A DNA stretch of 14,683 nt, taken from assembly GCA_031266895.1 (NCBI GenBank), contig JAISAD010000165.1, positions 1 to 14,683 of the forward strand, given 5' to 3'. Both the position numbers and the translations under genes were made by a program. Positions 7,451 to 14,641 of this stretch are shown piece by piece (within the stretch, counting starts at the first letter, position 1; each line of letters begins with the position of its first letter). The DNA is from Bacteroidales bacterium (GTDB lineage Bacteria > Bacteroidota > Bacteroidia > Bacteroidales > WCHB1-69). The notes beneath the pieces are model-generated. The model saw only the letters and a program-made list of their open reading frames with translations. It was not told where the DNA came from and searched no databases.

Positions 7451-7486
7451 AACTCTTGATTGATTTTCAATCAGGAGTTTTCTTTT
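7451..7486 (+). terminator. Rho-independent terminator of tRNA-Leu
   Basis: Arms AACTCTTGATTGA (7451-7463) and TCAATCAGGAGTT (7467-7479) pair over 13 bases with one G-U pair and a TTT loop, followed by a T-rich tail to 7486. Confidence 0.8.
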
Positions 7487-7605
7487 GGAACTTTTCCCCG
7501 CACATACTGTTTTATAGATATGCTGGTAGCTTCAGAAACAATTGTCTTTATATTCATCTCTTTGCAAAAGTGCATTATGATTTTCCATGCAGAACATGAA
7601 ATATC

Positions 7606-7750
7606 CTAATCCCAAATGATGACTTTTGTTCCTTCTTCATAAAAATTTCTTGCTGTAGTGGCTTCAATTCCGGTGGAGATAATGACTGCAATTTAATTTT
7701 CTATCGGCAAATTTATTTACGTCAACCTGTGTACCCCTTACTTTTTCGTA
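7606..7750 (-). pseudogene. Decayed coding fragment, possibly a short-chain dehydrogenase N-terminus
   Basis: On the minus strand, 7691-7750 reads YEKVRGTQVDVNKFADRK. A one-base frame change then gives IAVIISTGIEATTARNF followed by YEEGTKVIIWD and a TAG at 7606-7608. The ATxARxFxEEGxKVIxWD stretch resembles the first beta-alpha-beta unit of SDR dehydrogenases of the FabG type, with a damaged glycine motif. A further frame change at the TAG gives about 25 more plausible residues (starting GYFMFCMENHNALL). There is no start and no long frame. That it is decayed coding DNA is likely; the family is tentative. The rest of 7487-7771 shows nothing else. Confidence 0.35.
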
Positions 7751-7771
7751 TAAGTGTCTCCTGTTTTTTAA

Positions 7772-10700
7772 TTAGAAAACTATCAATTTTTGAATATTAT
7801 ATACTTGTTTGTTTTCTATTTTAACAAAATATACACCTTTTGACCATGTTGATAAATCTAACAATATTTTTGTGTCAGGAGTAATGTTTTGGCTTTCTAT
7901 TTGCCATAACAAGGCTCCCTTCATATCGGATATTGATATTTTGACCTTTGCTAAAAATTCTTTGTAAGATATTGTTACTTGCCCCAATGTTGGATTTGGA
8001 TATATAACAATGAAGTTGTGATTGCCCATAGAAATATCATCTATTCCGGAAGATAAGGTAGCGAATGGAACAATAGAACCATAAGTAGTATTGCTCTCTG
8101 TTATAGCAAATGCACGAACCTGATAAGACGTATTAGGTATTAAATCGGTAAGATTGTGAGTTAAAATAGATGAAGAGATGGAAATGCTGTTCCATGTATA
8201 CTCAGCGGCAGATTTCCATTCGAATCCTTTATCAATAATCGGCTCATATCCTTGTGTAACAGATCCGTTCAATGTAGCGGTAGTTTGTGTCAAATTGGAA
8301 ATTGGATTTGTACTCACGGTAGGTGGTGTAATGGCTAAAGTGGAGAATGTAACAATGGAACCATAAGTAGTATCGGTTTCTGTTACGGCAAATGCACGAA
8401 CTATATAAGATGTATTAGGTGTTAAATCGGTAAGATTGTGAGTTAAAACAGATGAAGAGATGGAAATGCTGTTCCATGTGTACTCCGCAGCAGGTTTCCA
8501 TTCGAATCCGTTATCAATAATCGGTTCATATCCTTGCGTAACAGAACCGTTCAGTGTAGCGGTCGTTTGTGTTAAATTGGAAATTGGGTTTGTGCTTACG
8601 GGAGGTGGTGTAATCGCTAAAGTAGTGAATGTAACTATAGCACCATAAGTAGTATCGGTTTCTGTTACGGCAAATGCACGAACCTGATAGGATGTATTAG
8701 GTGTTAAATCGGTAAGATTGTGAGTTAAAATAGATGAAGAGATGGAAATGCTGTTCCATGTATACTCCGTGGCAGGTTTCCACTCGAATCCGTTATCAAT
8801 AATCGGTTCATATCCTTGTGTAACAGAACCGTTCAGTGTAGCGGTCGTTTGTGTTAAATTGGAAATTGGATTTGTACTCACGATAGGTGGTGTAATCGCT
8901 AAAGTAGTGAATGTAAGAATAGAACCATAGGTAGTATCGGTTTCTGTCATAGCAAATGCCCGAACTTGATAGGACGTATTAGGGGTTAAATCGGTAAGGT
9001 TATGAGTTAAAACAGAGGCAGTAATAGAAATCTTATTCCATGAACTTGTAGTGGAGGCTTTCCATTCAAATCCCTTGTATATAATCGGATTAACGCCGCC
9101 TGAGGCCGTTCCGTTCAATGTTGCCGTGGTTTGGGTAAGGTTAGAAACACCACCGGTAACCACATATAGGGGTTGTTGCCATAGTAAAATGGGATAGCCT
9201 GCATTGATATTGGGCATAATATCGGTAGTCCATGGCAATGAGGATTGATTATAATTAAGGCTATTGCCGGCAGAGCCGGGAAAAGAAACCATAGCGGATG
9301 ATAGCAATTCAGAATTACTCTTTGCTGTCAGGCCGGTAGCAGATCCGCTACCTGTGCCGTCGGAGCCTGACATGGTACGATAATAATTATTGACCAAACT
9401 GCTATAGCTACCGACAAACAGGCCTTTATAGGTAGTTGTTGCGCTATTTCCGTAAAGAGACGTATGAGATGCATAACAATTACTGGTAATGCCGGATGAA
9501 CGTCCTGCCAATCCGCCTACATACAAACTGTTATGACTTGTGGCGCTTACACTTCCTCTAGAATAACAGTTGGAAATAGCACCTAATGACCTCCCTATTA
9601 ATCCGCCTACACAAAAATCGGTACCGGAGTAATTTGTACGACCTGTAACAGAAGAGTAATTATAACATTGACTTATTGCACTTAAACCATAACCGACCAA
9701 TCCTCCTACATATACGGTTGTACTTCCGGAATAAACCACAGTAGCCGTAACATCAACAGATCCTGTTGAATAAGATTTAGTGAGGGGGGAATTTGACCCT
9801 AAATATCCTATTAATCCGCCCGCATACAAGTAAGCGTCGGTATGGTCTCCGGTTGTTGTTATGGAACCGGTTGCATAACAATTTGTTATGGAACCGGAAG
9901 TATGTTCGCCTATTAATCCTCCGACATAAGAATAATAATAAGAAGAATATGAAACTAAAGACAAGGTAATGATTATGGAAGATGAACTGTGGCAATTAGA
10001 AATTTCACCGGCATTTGATCCAAGTAACCCTCCCGTATGAGTAGTGTTAGATGTTCCTTTTACACTTCCTGAACTACTGCAATTGTAAATATTGCCGGAA
10101 TGATAGGCGACCAAGGCCCCCACATACCCAACTCCTGTCATATTCACATTACTAACAGTAAGATGTTGAATTGTAGCGTTTTTCGTCAGTCCGAATAGAG
10201 CCACGTAATTTAGAGTTGGTTTAGACAGGGTCAACTGATTAATAGTTTTTCCGTTTCCATCAAATGTGCCTGCAAAGAATTTGGTGGAACTATTGGTAGT
10301 AGCATTAGACCAGCCTCCGATAGGAATAAAACCGGTAATATCACTCATGTCAATATTATTCATCAATTTCCAATATTTTCCATAGCTGTTTTTGTTGGCA
10401 ATTGTAGTTGTGTTATTTGGGTCGGTTCTGACAAAATCGGATAATAAGATAAGGTCTTCGACAGTGTAAATCAAGAATGGAAATTCACCGCTTCCTATAC
10501 CTTCCCACAATGTAGTTGTAAAAAGTATTGAATCGGAGGTAAAAGTTCGTGTTTCTGTTCCGGCATACATTTTTACATAATAATTTGTTCCGGAACTTAA
10601 ACCGGTTAAAAAGTAATGGATATAACCATCGTTCGGTAATTCTCCCAAAATGGGAACAACTGTCCATTCGGAAGTGTTTGTTGCTCTATATTGAAAGCCT

Positions 10701-13246
10701 TTATGAACGAGAGAGTCTCTATTTACGATAATATGACCGGTTACATAGGCACTGAAACGAGTAATGGAATCAATGCTACTAATTATTGTCGTAATAGCAT
10801 CTGTTTTTTGCCAATATAGTATAGGAAATCCTGAATTGACGGGAGTGTCATAATCTCTCTGCCAAGGCAAAGGCAATGATTGGTTATAGTTGAGACTATA
10901 ATTGGCCGTGCCAGGGAAAGCAACCATCGTGCTGTCTTTCATTACCGTAATACTTCTACCATAAACGCCTCCAGATAAAGCTGTTCCTCGTCCTATAGCT
11001 GAAACACTGAGATTAGTAGCATAATAGTTATTAATCATAGAATTTCCACTGCCATTAGTTCCTGTAAAAACACCTTTATAACCGGAAGAATTTGAGAGGG
11101 CAGATGATGCGGCATAACAATTAGAAATTGTGGAACTGCCGATAGTGCCGAATAAACCGCCGGTACAGCAATATGAACCTTGTCCAGAAACATTACTTCT
11201 TGCATAGCAATTATTAATAAAAGAACCGGAATTGACAGTTCCTACTAATCCACCACAAGCATAATACATAGATTGCCCGCTATTGATAATTTTAACATTA
11301 CAACAGGCAAAACACCCTGAAACGGTATCCTTTCCTTTTCCCAATCCAATTAATCCACCAACATCTTGCCCCCCTGTCATTGTGCTATTCGTAATTCCTA
11401 AATTTGATATTTTGCTATTACTAATCAAACCAAATAATCCGACATAACTTTTTTGTGCTCGATTAATGACGAGATTAGTAATCACATGACCATTGCCATC
11501 AAAAGAACCTGCAAAAAAATTGTAAAAGCCATTAGTTTGGTCGTTACTCCATCCTCCGATAGGGGTAAAATCGGTAATTCCTCCCATATCAATATCATTC
11601 ATCAGTTTCCAATAATGGTTATAGCTATTTTTCTGAGTAATAAGCACATTACCGGTGGAATCTGTCATGATAAAAGAAGAAAGAGCGATTAAATCGCTAT
11701 CACTGTATATTAAATAAGGTTCGGCCTCATTTCCGATTCCATTCCAATAACTATTTGAGTGAAAATGAACGATATTACTATAATAATATTCTGAATTAAG
11801 AATAACATATATTCGTGCATCATATTGAATATTGGGAATAATTTCCGTGAGAATAGTGCTTAAAGAGGCAGAATCGCTATTATAAACAAGAGGTATGTTT
11901 ATCCAAATATTAGATTCACTTTCTTTCCATTGAAAGCCTATTTCTGAGAAATTCCCTACTTTAGAAATAGCACTACCACTCAGTGTTGCTTCCGTCTTTT
12001 TTACATGAGAAGCATCGAAAATATTGATCCCATACAAAGATGGAGTTTGCCAAAAAAGAATAGGAAAACCCTCATTAACAGGTTCTTCAAAATCTTTTTG
12101 CCATGATAGAGGCTCGGACTGTCCGTAGTTTAAACTATTCCCTGAAACACTGGGGAAAGCAACAATGGTAGAATCCAAAAAATCTTCTATCGTTTTACTA
12201 AAAGTGGTTTGAAAATCTTCCACATTCTGGCCTATATCGGGGCAATTATACATATTTGTGTAATAACAGTTGGTGACCGTATCATGGGAGAAAAGCGATC
12301 CAACCAATAACCCTTGCTCATTACCGGTGCAGGGTGTGGGACGAGTAACTTGAGTGTAACAATTATTTATGATTGAATGCAAATTCGCAGACATGTCGCC
12401 AACCAATCCTCCAACGAGATCTCCTCCGGATAAAAAGCCTCTAAAATAACTATTGTTTAAAAAACTTCTATTTTCCAAACGTCCTATCAACCCACCCATT
12501 ATTGCTCCTGCCGATGAAAATATTTCTCCTATGCTATAACAATTTTCAACAGTGTCTTTCTTGCATTGCCCTATTAATCCACCAATGGTCGGATTGCCTT
12601 TGCTCATATTCAAAGTGCCCGAATAAGAACAATTTTTAATTATCGTATTTAGACAACTTCCTATTAACCCGCCTGTCCCGTAACCATAGTTTGCATTCCC
12701 TGTGGTAGTAATCGTTCCTTCCGATACATGACAATTACTAATCTTACAGGAATCGGCAATGCCTATTAAAGAACCTATTTGGGTACTAAATACTGTTTTA
12801 GTGTATGAAAGTTGAACATTTTTTAATATAATATCTGTAAGAGTGGCCCCTTTTGCATAGCCAAACAGACCTATTGTTGCCCTGTCTGTATGATTAATAG
12901 ATAAAAACGTAATTTGTTTATGATTTCCATCAAGAGTTCCTGCAAAAAAATAGCAGAAGCTTTGAGCATAAGTATCCCAATTCCCAATTGGAATATATTC
13001 TGAAATCACACTCATGTCAATATTATTCATCAATTTCCAATACTTTCCGTAGCTGTTTTTTAAGGCAATTGTTGATGAAATATTGGGATCATTTGCCACA
13101 AAATCAGATAACATTAATAAATCTGCTGTAGTTTGAATTTGATAGGGATTTGCTTCCGTACCATCACCAGTCCATTGAGCTTGAGCAGTGTGAGAGAATA
13201 GTGTTATAATCAGTAAAATAACTACAAAAAATAAGTTGTTTTTCAT
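7772..13246 (-). CDS. Giant T9SS-exported GLUG-repeat / FN3-like surface protein
   Basis: This is a 1824-residue protein with a signal peptide (MKNNLFFVVILLIITLFSHTAQA, then QW). It has three successive large modules starting near residues 25, 500 and 913. Each opens with W-x-G-x-G...P-(Y/F)-x-I...DL...LS-F. Each continues with YWKLMN-(N/D)-IDM and FAG-x-(F/L)-DG-N. It then runs through GLUG repeats of the form NCY...GGLIG (about 14 in all). Each ends with SLNY-(N/G)-QS...W...G-(F/Y)-PIL-x-WQ. Modules 1 and 2 are each followed by a diverged FN3-like domain, and module 3 is followed by four near-identical FN3-like repeats (about residues 1361-1736). The C-terminus has VIYPNPTLGQVTISY, LSTWSKGVYFVKI and a final QKLIVF, a type A T9SS sorting domain. 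The likely role is a cell-surface adhesin-like protein: GLUG-derived solenoids displayed on an FN3 stalk. The ligand is unknown. A -7 box lies 29 bases upstream. Confidence 0.93.
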   Translation of the reverse strand: MKNNLFFVVILLIITLFSHTAQAQWTGDGTEANPYQIQTTADLLMLSDFVANDPNISSTIALKNSYGKYWKLMNNIDMSVISEYIPIGNWDTYAQSFCYFFAGTLDGNHKQITFLSINHTDRATIGLFGYAKGATLTDIILKNVQLSYTKTVFSTQIGSLIGIADSCKISNCHVSEGTITTTGNANYGYGTGGLIGSCLNTIIKNCSYSGTLNMSKGNPTIGGLIGQCKKDTVENCYSIGEIFSSAGAIMGGLIGRLENRSFLNNSYFRGFLSGGDLVGGLVGDMSANLHSIINNCYTQVTRPTPCTGNEQGLLVGSLFSHDTVTNCYYTNMYNCPDIGQNVEDFQTTFSKTIEDFLDSTIVAFPSVSGNSLNYGQSEPLSWQKDFEEPVNEGFPILFWQTPSLYGINIFDASHVKKTEATLSGSAISKVGNFSEIGFQWKESESNIWINIPLVYNSDSASLSTILTEIIPNIQYDARIYVILNSEYYYSNIVHFHSNSYWNGIGNEAEPYLIYSDSDLIALSSFIMTDSTGNVLITQKNSYNHYWKLMNDIDMGGITDFTPIGGWSNDQTNGFYNFFAGSFDGNGHVITNLVINRAQKSYVGLFGLISNSKISNLGITNSTMTGGQDVGGLIGLGKGKDTVSGCFACCNVKIINSGQSMYYACGGLVGTVNSGSFINNCYARSNVSGQGSYCCTGGLFGTIGSSTISNCYAASSALSNSSGYKGVFTGTNGSGNSMINNYYATNLSVSAIGRGTALSGGVYGRSITVMKDSTMVAFPGTANYSLNYNQSLPLPWQRDYDTPVNSGFPILYWQKTDAITTIISSIDSITRFSAYVTGHIIVNRDSLVHKGFQYRATNTSEWTVVPILGELPNDGYIHYFLTGLSSGTNYYVKMYAGTETRTFTSDSILFTTTLWEGIGSGEFPFLIYTVEDLILLSDFVRTDPNNTTTIANKNSYGKYWKLMNNIDMSDITGFIPIGGWSNATTNSSTKFFAGTFDGNGKTINQLTLSKPTLNYVALFGLTKNATIQHLTVSNVNMTGVGYVGALVAYHSGNIYNCSSSGSVKGTSNTTHTGGLLGSNAGEISNCHSSSSIIITLSLVSYSSYYYSYVGGLIGEHTSGSITNCYATGSITTTGDHTDAYLYAGGLIGYLGSNSPLTKSYSTGSVDVTATVVYSGSTTVYVGGLVGYGLSAISQCYNYSSVTGRTNYSGTDFCVGGLIGRSLGAISNCYSRGSVSATSHNSLYVGGLAGRSSGITSNCYASHTSLYGNSATTTYKGLFVGSYSSLVNNYYRTMSGSDGTGSGSATGLTAKSNSELLSSAMVSFPGSAGNSLNYNQSSLPWTTDIMPNINAGYPILLWQQPLYVVTGGVSNLTQTTATLNGTASGGVNPIIYKGFEWKASTTSSWNKISITASVLTHNLTDLTPNTSYQVRAFAMTETDTTYGSILTFTTLAITPPIVSTNPISNLTQTTATLNGSVTQGYEPIIDNGFEWKPATEYTWNSISISSSILTHNLTDLTPNTSYQVRAFAVTETDTTYGAIVTFTTLAITPPPVSTNPISNLTQTTATLNGSVTQGYEPIIDNGFEWKPAAEYTWNSISISSSVLTHNLTDLTPNTSYIVRAFAVTETDTTYGSIVTFSTLAITPPTVSTNPISNLTQTTATLNGSVTQGYEPIIDKGFEWKSAAEYTWNSISISSSILTHNLTDLIPNTSYQVRAFAITESNTTYGSIVPFATLSSGIDDISMGNHNFIVIYPNPTLGQVTISYKEFLAKVKISISDMKGALLWQIESQNITPDTKILLDLSTWSKGVYFVKIENKQVYNIQKLIVF
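8039..9166 (-). repeat. Four tandem 282-bp repeats encoding FN3-like domains
   Basis: The marker AGGTGGTGTA recurs at 8321, 8603 and 8885, exactly 282 bases apart, and the shared ATGGAAATGCTGTTCCATGT recurs at 8459, 8741 and 8177 with the same period. Units 8039-8320, 8321-8602 and 8603-8884 differ by only scattered substitutions; the fourth (8885-9166, the most N-terminal in the protein) is clearly more diverged. Each unit encodes 94 residues starting around ISNLTQTTATLNGS and including GFEWK and LTPNTSYQVRAFA. Confidence 0.93.
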
Positions 13247-13274
13247 ATTCGTTTATTATGATGATTTTAAATTG

Positions 13275-13282
13275 CAAAGATA
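13275..13282 (-). promoter_or_regulatory. Putative -7 promoter box for the GLUG gene
   Basis: On the minus strand this reads TATCTTTG, an exact TAnnTTTG match, 28 bases before the ATG at 13246. No convincing -33 TTG is seen; that region lies against the end of the broken FGE-like gene. Confidence 0.55.
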
Positions 13283-13293
13283 GATAAAAATTT

Positions 13294-13530
13294 TTACTGT
13301 GTTGAATGAAAACGTGAATTTGGTTCAAAAACCCCTGGAAGCCTCATCATAAAAGTCCCTGCTTCTACTGCTATCATCTTGAATGTTACTCCATTTCCCG
13401 TTGCTGAAAAATCTTTAAAACGACTATCATTAAGAATGATTTGTTGGGAAACTGAGAAGACAGAAAGTAAAAATATTAGCACCAATAGATACAATAATAT
13501 TTGTAGTACCTTCCTTTTGGCAACTACCAC
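13294..13530 (-). pseudogene. Truncated formylglycine-generating-enzyme-like (SUMF1) gene, 5' remnant
   Basis: The minus-strand frame encodes a hydrophobic signal segment (KVLQILLYLLVLIFLLSVFS, then VSQQ) followed by DSRFKDFSATGNGV and TFKMIAVEAGTFMM. The last part is the conserved opening of FGE/SUMF1-domain proteins (F-x-M-x-x-V-x-G-G-T-F-x-M-G). After MM the expected glycine and the remaining 200 or so residues are missing; about 16 unrelated residues follow before the stop. The listed start is a GTG. A more natural start would be at 13513-13515, where AGG stands where ATG would place the signal peptide correctly, so the start may also be mutated. The fragment has the same orientation as the GLUG gene and ends immediately before its promoter. 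In Bacteroidota such proteins are often secreted lipoproteins rather than true formylglycine enzymes. Confidence 0.6.
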
Positions 13531-13832
13531 TCCTTCATTTACTGTGGCTACATTTGGAATTAGTACTTGTCCATTTTAAAGTATAAATAGTTCTCATAAT
13601 TTGTGCTCTTTAAAATGATTTTGTATTTGACGTAATACGTATGAAAGAAAATGAAAAAGATGATTTATCCTGATATGAGTTTGTATTTAAATGTACAAAT
13701 TTATCATAAAGTAAAATATATTGTTCTATGTAAGCATGTGTCCACCGTTCTTCCCCATCATTATCTTGTCTAAAATTAATTGACTATTCTTGAATTTCTA
13801 CAGGTCCCATGGTGATGCTATTATTAAAAATA
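13531..13832 (-). other. AT-rich stretch with an interrupted ORF of unknown origin
   Basis: No intact gene is visible. On the minus strand an ATG at 13810 (MGPVEIQE) meets TAG at codon 9, then stays open for 57 codons to TAA at 13610, including DNDGEERWTHAYIEQYILL. It looks protein-like but I recognise no family. Between 13531 and 13575, the frame of the FGE remnant stays open upstream and reads NGQVLIPNVATVNEGVVVAK, preceded by a stop. Both may be remnants of lost genes. The IS1595-type left end begins directly to the right. Confidence 0.3.
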
Positions 13833-13852
13833 GGTTCAAGGCAACTTTAGAA
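13833..13852 (+). mobile_element. Probable left terminal inverted repeat of an IS1595-family element
   Basis: The sequence from 13833, GGTTCAAGGCAACTTTAGAA, sits 51 bases before the transposase ATG, where the element end should be, and begins with GG as IS1595-type ends usually do. No matching right end occurs in the window because the element is broken, so the boundary is inferred. Confidence 0.4.
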
Positions 13853-13858
13853 AGATAT

Positions 13859-13866
13859 TATCTTTG
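13859..13866 (+). promoter_or_regulatory. Putative -7 promoter box of the transposase remnant
   Basis: TATCTTTG matches TAnnTTTG, 18 bases before the ATG at 13884. No clear -33 element, as is usual for IS promoters that use flanking DNA. Confidence 0.4.
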
Positions 13867-13883
13867 TAAATTGTTATTGGACA

Positions 13884-14172
13884 ATGAGAAATAAATACAT
13901 AAAAGTTACGCACATTTCTGAGCGTAAAACAAGGAATATTATTCGTCTTTTTAGCCTTGATATTGAAGCTAAAAGGCGAAACTGACGGGCATTTTTTGCC
14001 AAACGGTGAACAGATTTTACGATGCCTTTTGCGAGTGCCTTGCCGAACTCTGCGAAGCGGAAAGCCTCTTTGAAAACAGCAAAGTAGAACTGGACGAAAG
14101 CTATTTTAGGGTACGACGTGTTAGCGACATTCGAGGGCGTAGTGCACGAGGAAAATACCCGTATTCGGCATG
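13884..14172 (+). pseudogene. IS1595-family transposase, frameshifted N-terminal remnant
   Basis: The ATG at 13884 opens a frame starting MRNKYIKVTHISERKTRNII and continuing with RLFSLDIEAKR, which stops at TGA 13983-13985. The protein resumes in the -1 frame from about 13976 with AKLTGIFCQTVNRFYDAF (helix-turn-helix). It continues to VELDESYF, the first catalytic aspartate region of ISXO2/IS1595 DDE transposases, and RGRSARGK. At 14152-14155 a second -1 change gives KIPVFGML, matching the usual GKTPVFGL of the family. The rest of the catalytic domain is absent. Both frame changes fall in runs of four A where five would restore the frame. The element therefore retains its left end and about one third of its transposase; it cannot be active. 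Confidence 0.75.
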
Positions 14173-14565
14173 CTCACGCCCGCAGAAAGACGTTCAATGG
14201 CAAAAATGGGCGAGAAAACCCTTAGCTTTGTGGAGAAAGCCCACGAGTTTGCCGCGCAAAATCTCAACCTCGTTCCGCCATACCTCAATATGGCAGACTT
14301 CGACGTCGATTTTGCCGACGCGCACAACCTTTGGTCAGTGCTCCTTGCTTCGCAGCAGCTTTACGAAAATCTGGACGACACCACCATGGTGGCCGGAAGC
14401 GAAGCCTACCAGGCAGCGCTGGTGTTCTACAGCTCCGTAAAGATAGCTGCCCGTCAGGACATCCCCGGCGCGAAGGCGGTGTATGAGGAACTCGGAAAGC
14501 GCTTCCCTGGCGGAAAACGTAAAAGCGCCGGCGAAACTGATTCGGAATCCGAAATTGTTTCTTAA
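14170..14565 (+). CDS. Conserved Bacteroidales-type hypothetical protein, apparently 5'-truncated
   Basis: The frame from ATG 14170 gives 131 residues. Key segments are LTPAERRSMAKMGEKTLSFV, then EKAHEFAAQNLNLVPPYL, LDDTTMVAGSEAYQAALVF and a C-terminal RFPGGKRKSAG tail. I recall this pattern from a family of small uncharacterised Bacteroidales proteins in which LTPxERR is preceded by roughly 40 more residues. Here those residues are missing, and the frame runs straight upstream into transposase sequence (PVFGML), so the ATG at 14170 is probably not the native start. Composition is predicted helical, soluble and without a signal peptide. The function of the family is unknown to me. A terminator follows 20 bases after the stop. 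The gene is clearly richer in G and C than the region to its left. Confidence 0.65.
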   Translation: MLTPAERRSMAKMGEKTLSFVEKAHEFAAQNLNLVPPYLNMADFDVDFADAHNLWSVLLASQQLYENLDDTTMVAGSEAYQAALVFYSSVKIAARQDIPGAKAVYEELGKRFPGGKRKSAGETDSESEIVS

Positions 14566-14584
14566 AATTTCAAATTTAACCTTC

Positions 14585-14629
14585 AAAGAGTCGTTTGCGA
14601 TGTACAGAGCACCGAAAGCGGCTCTTTTT
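14585..14629 (+). terminator. Rho-independent terminator of the truncated hypothetical gene
   Basis: Arms AAAGAGTCGTTT (14585-14596) and AAGCGGCTCTTT (14616-14627) pair over 12 bases with two G-U pairs around a 19-base loop; a run of T (14625-14629) follows. Confidence 0.75.
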
Positions 14630-14641
14630 GTATTGAATTAA

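Noticed and set aside
7261..7470. Minus-strand 69-codon ORF across the tRNA with a GAGIEPARVLPHRF-type translation
   Set aside because: It is the antisense translation of the tRNA-Leu gene and its terminator, a well-known false ORF type.
8178..8930. Three plus-strand 62-codon ORFs spaced 282 bp apart
   Set aside because: They are shadows of the FN3-like repeat units of the minus-strand gene; their regular spacing only reflects the repeats.
8039..9166. Possible CRISPR-like array
   Set aside because: The units are 282 bp, contiguous without spacers, in frame and protein-coding.
13884..13985. Programmed ribosomal frameshifting in the transposase
   Set aside because: The site is CTAAAAG with only four A, not a canonical slippery heptamer, and a second break follows downstream, so decay or sequence error is simpler.
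14006..14440. A 144-codon plus-strand ORF starting at GTG 14006 as one real protein
   Set aside because: Only its first 50 codons are transposase; beyond 14155 it is the wrong frame of the hypothetical gene, giving a Trp/Arg/Thr-rich nonsense tail.
14121..14586. Minus-strand ORFs of 68 and 83 codons
   Set aside because: They are antisense to the transposase remnant and the conserved hypothetical gene; GC-rich DNA gives long chance frames.
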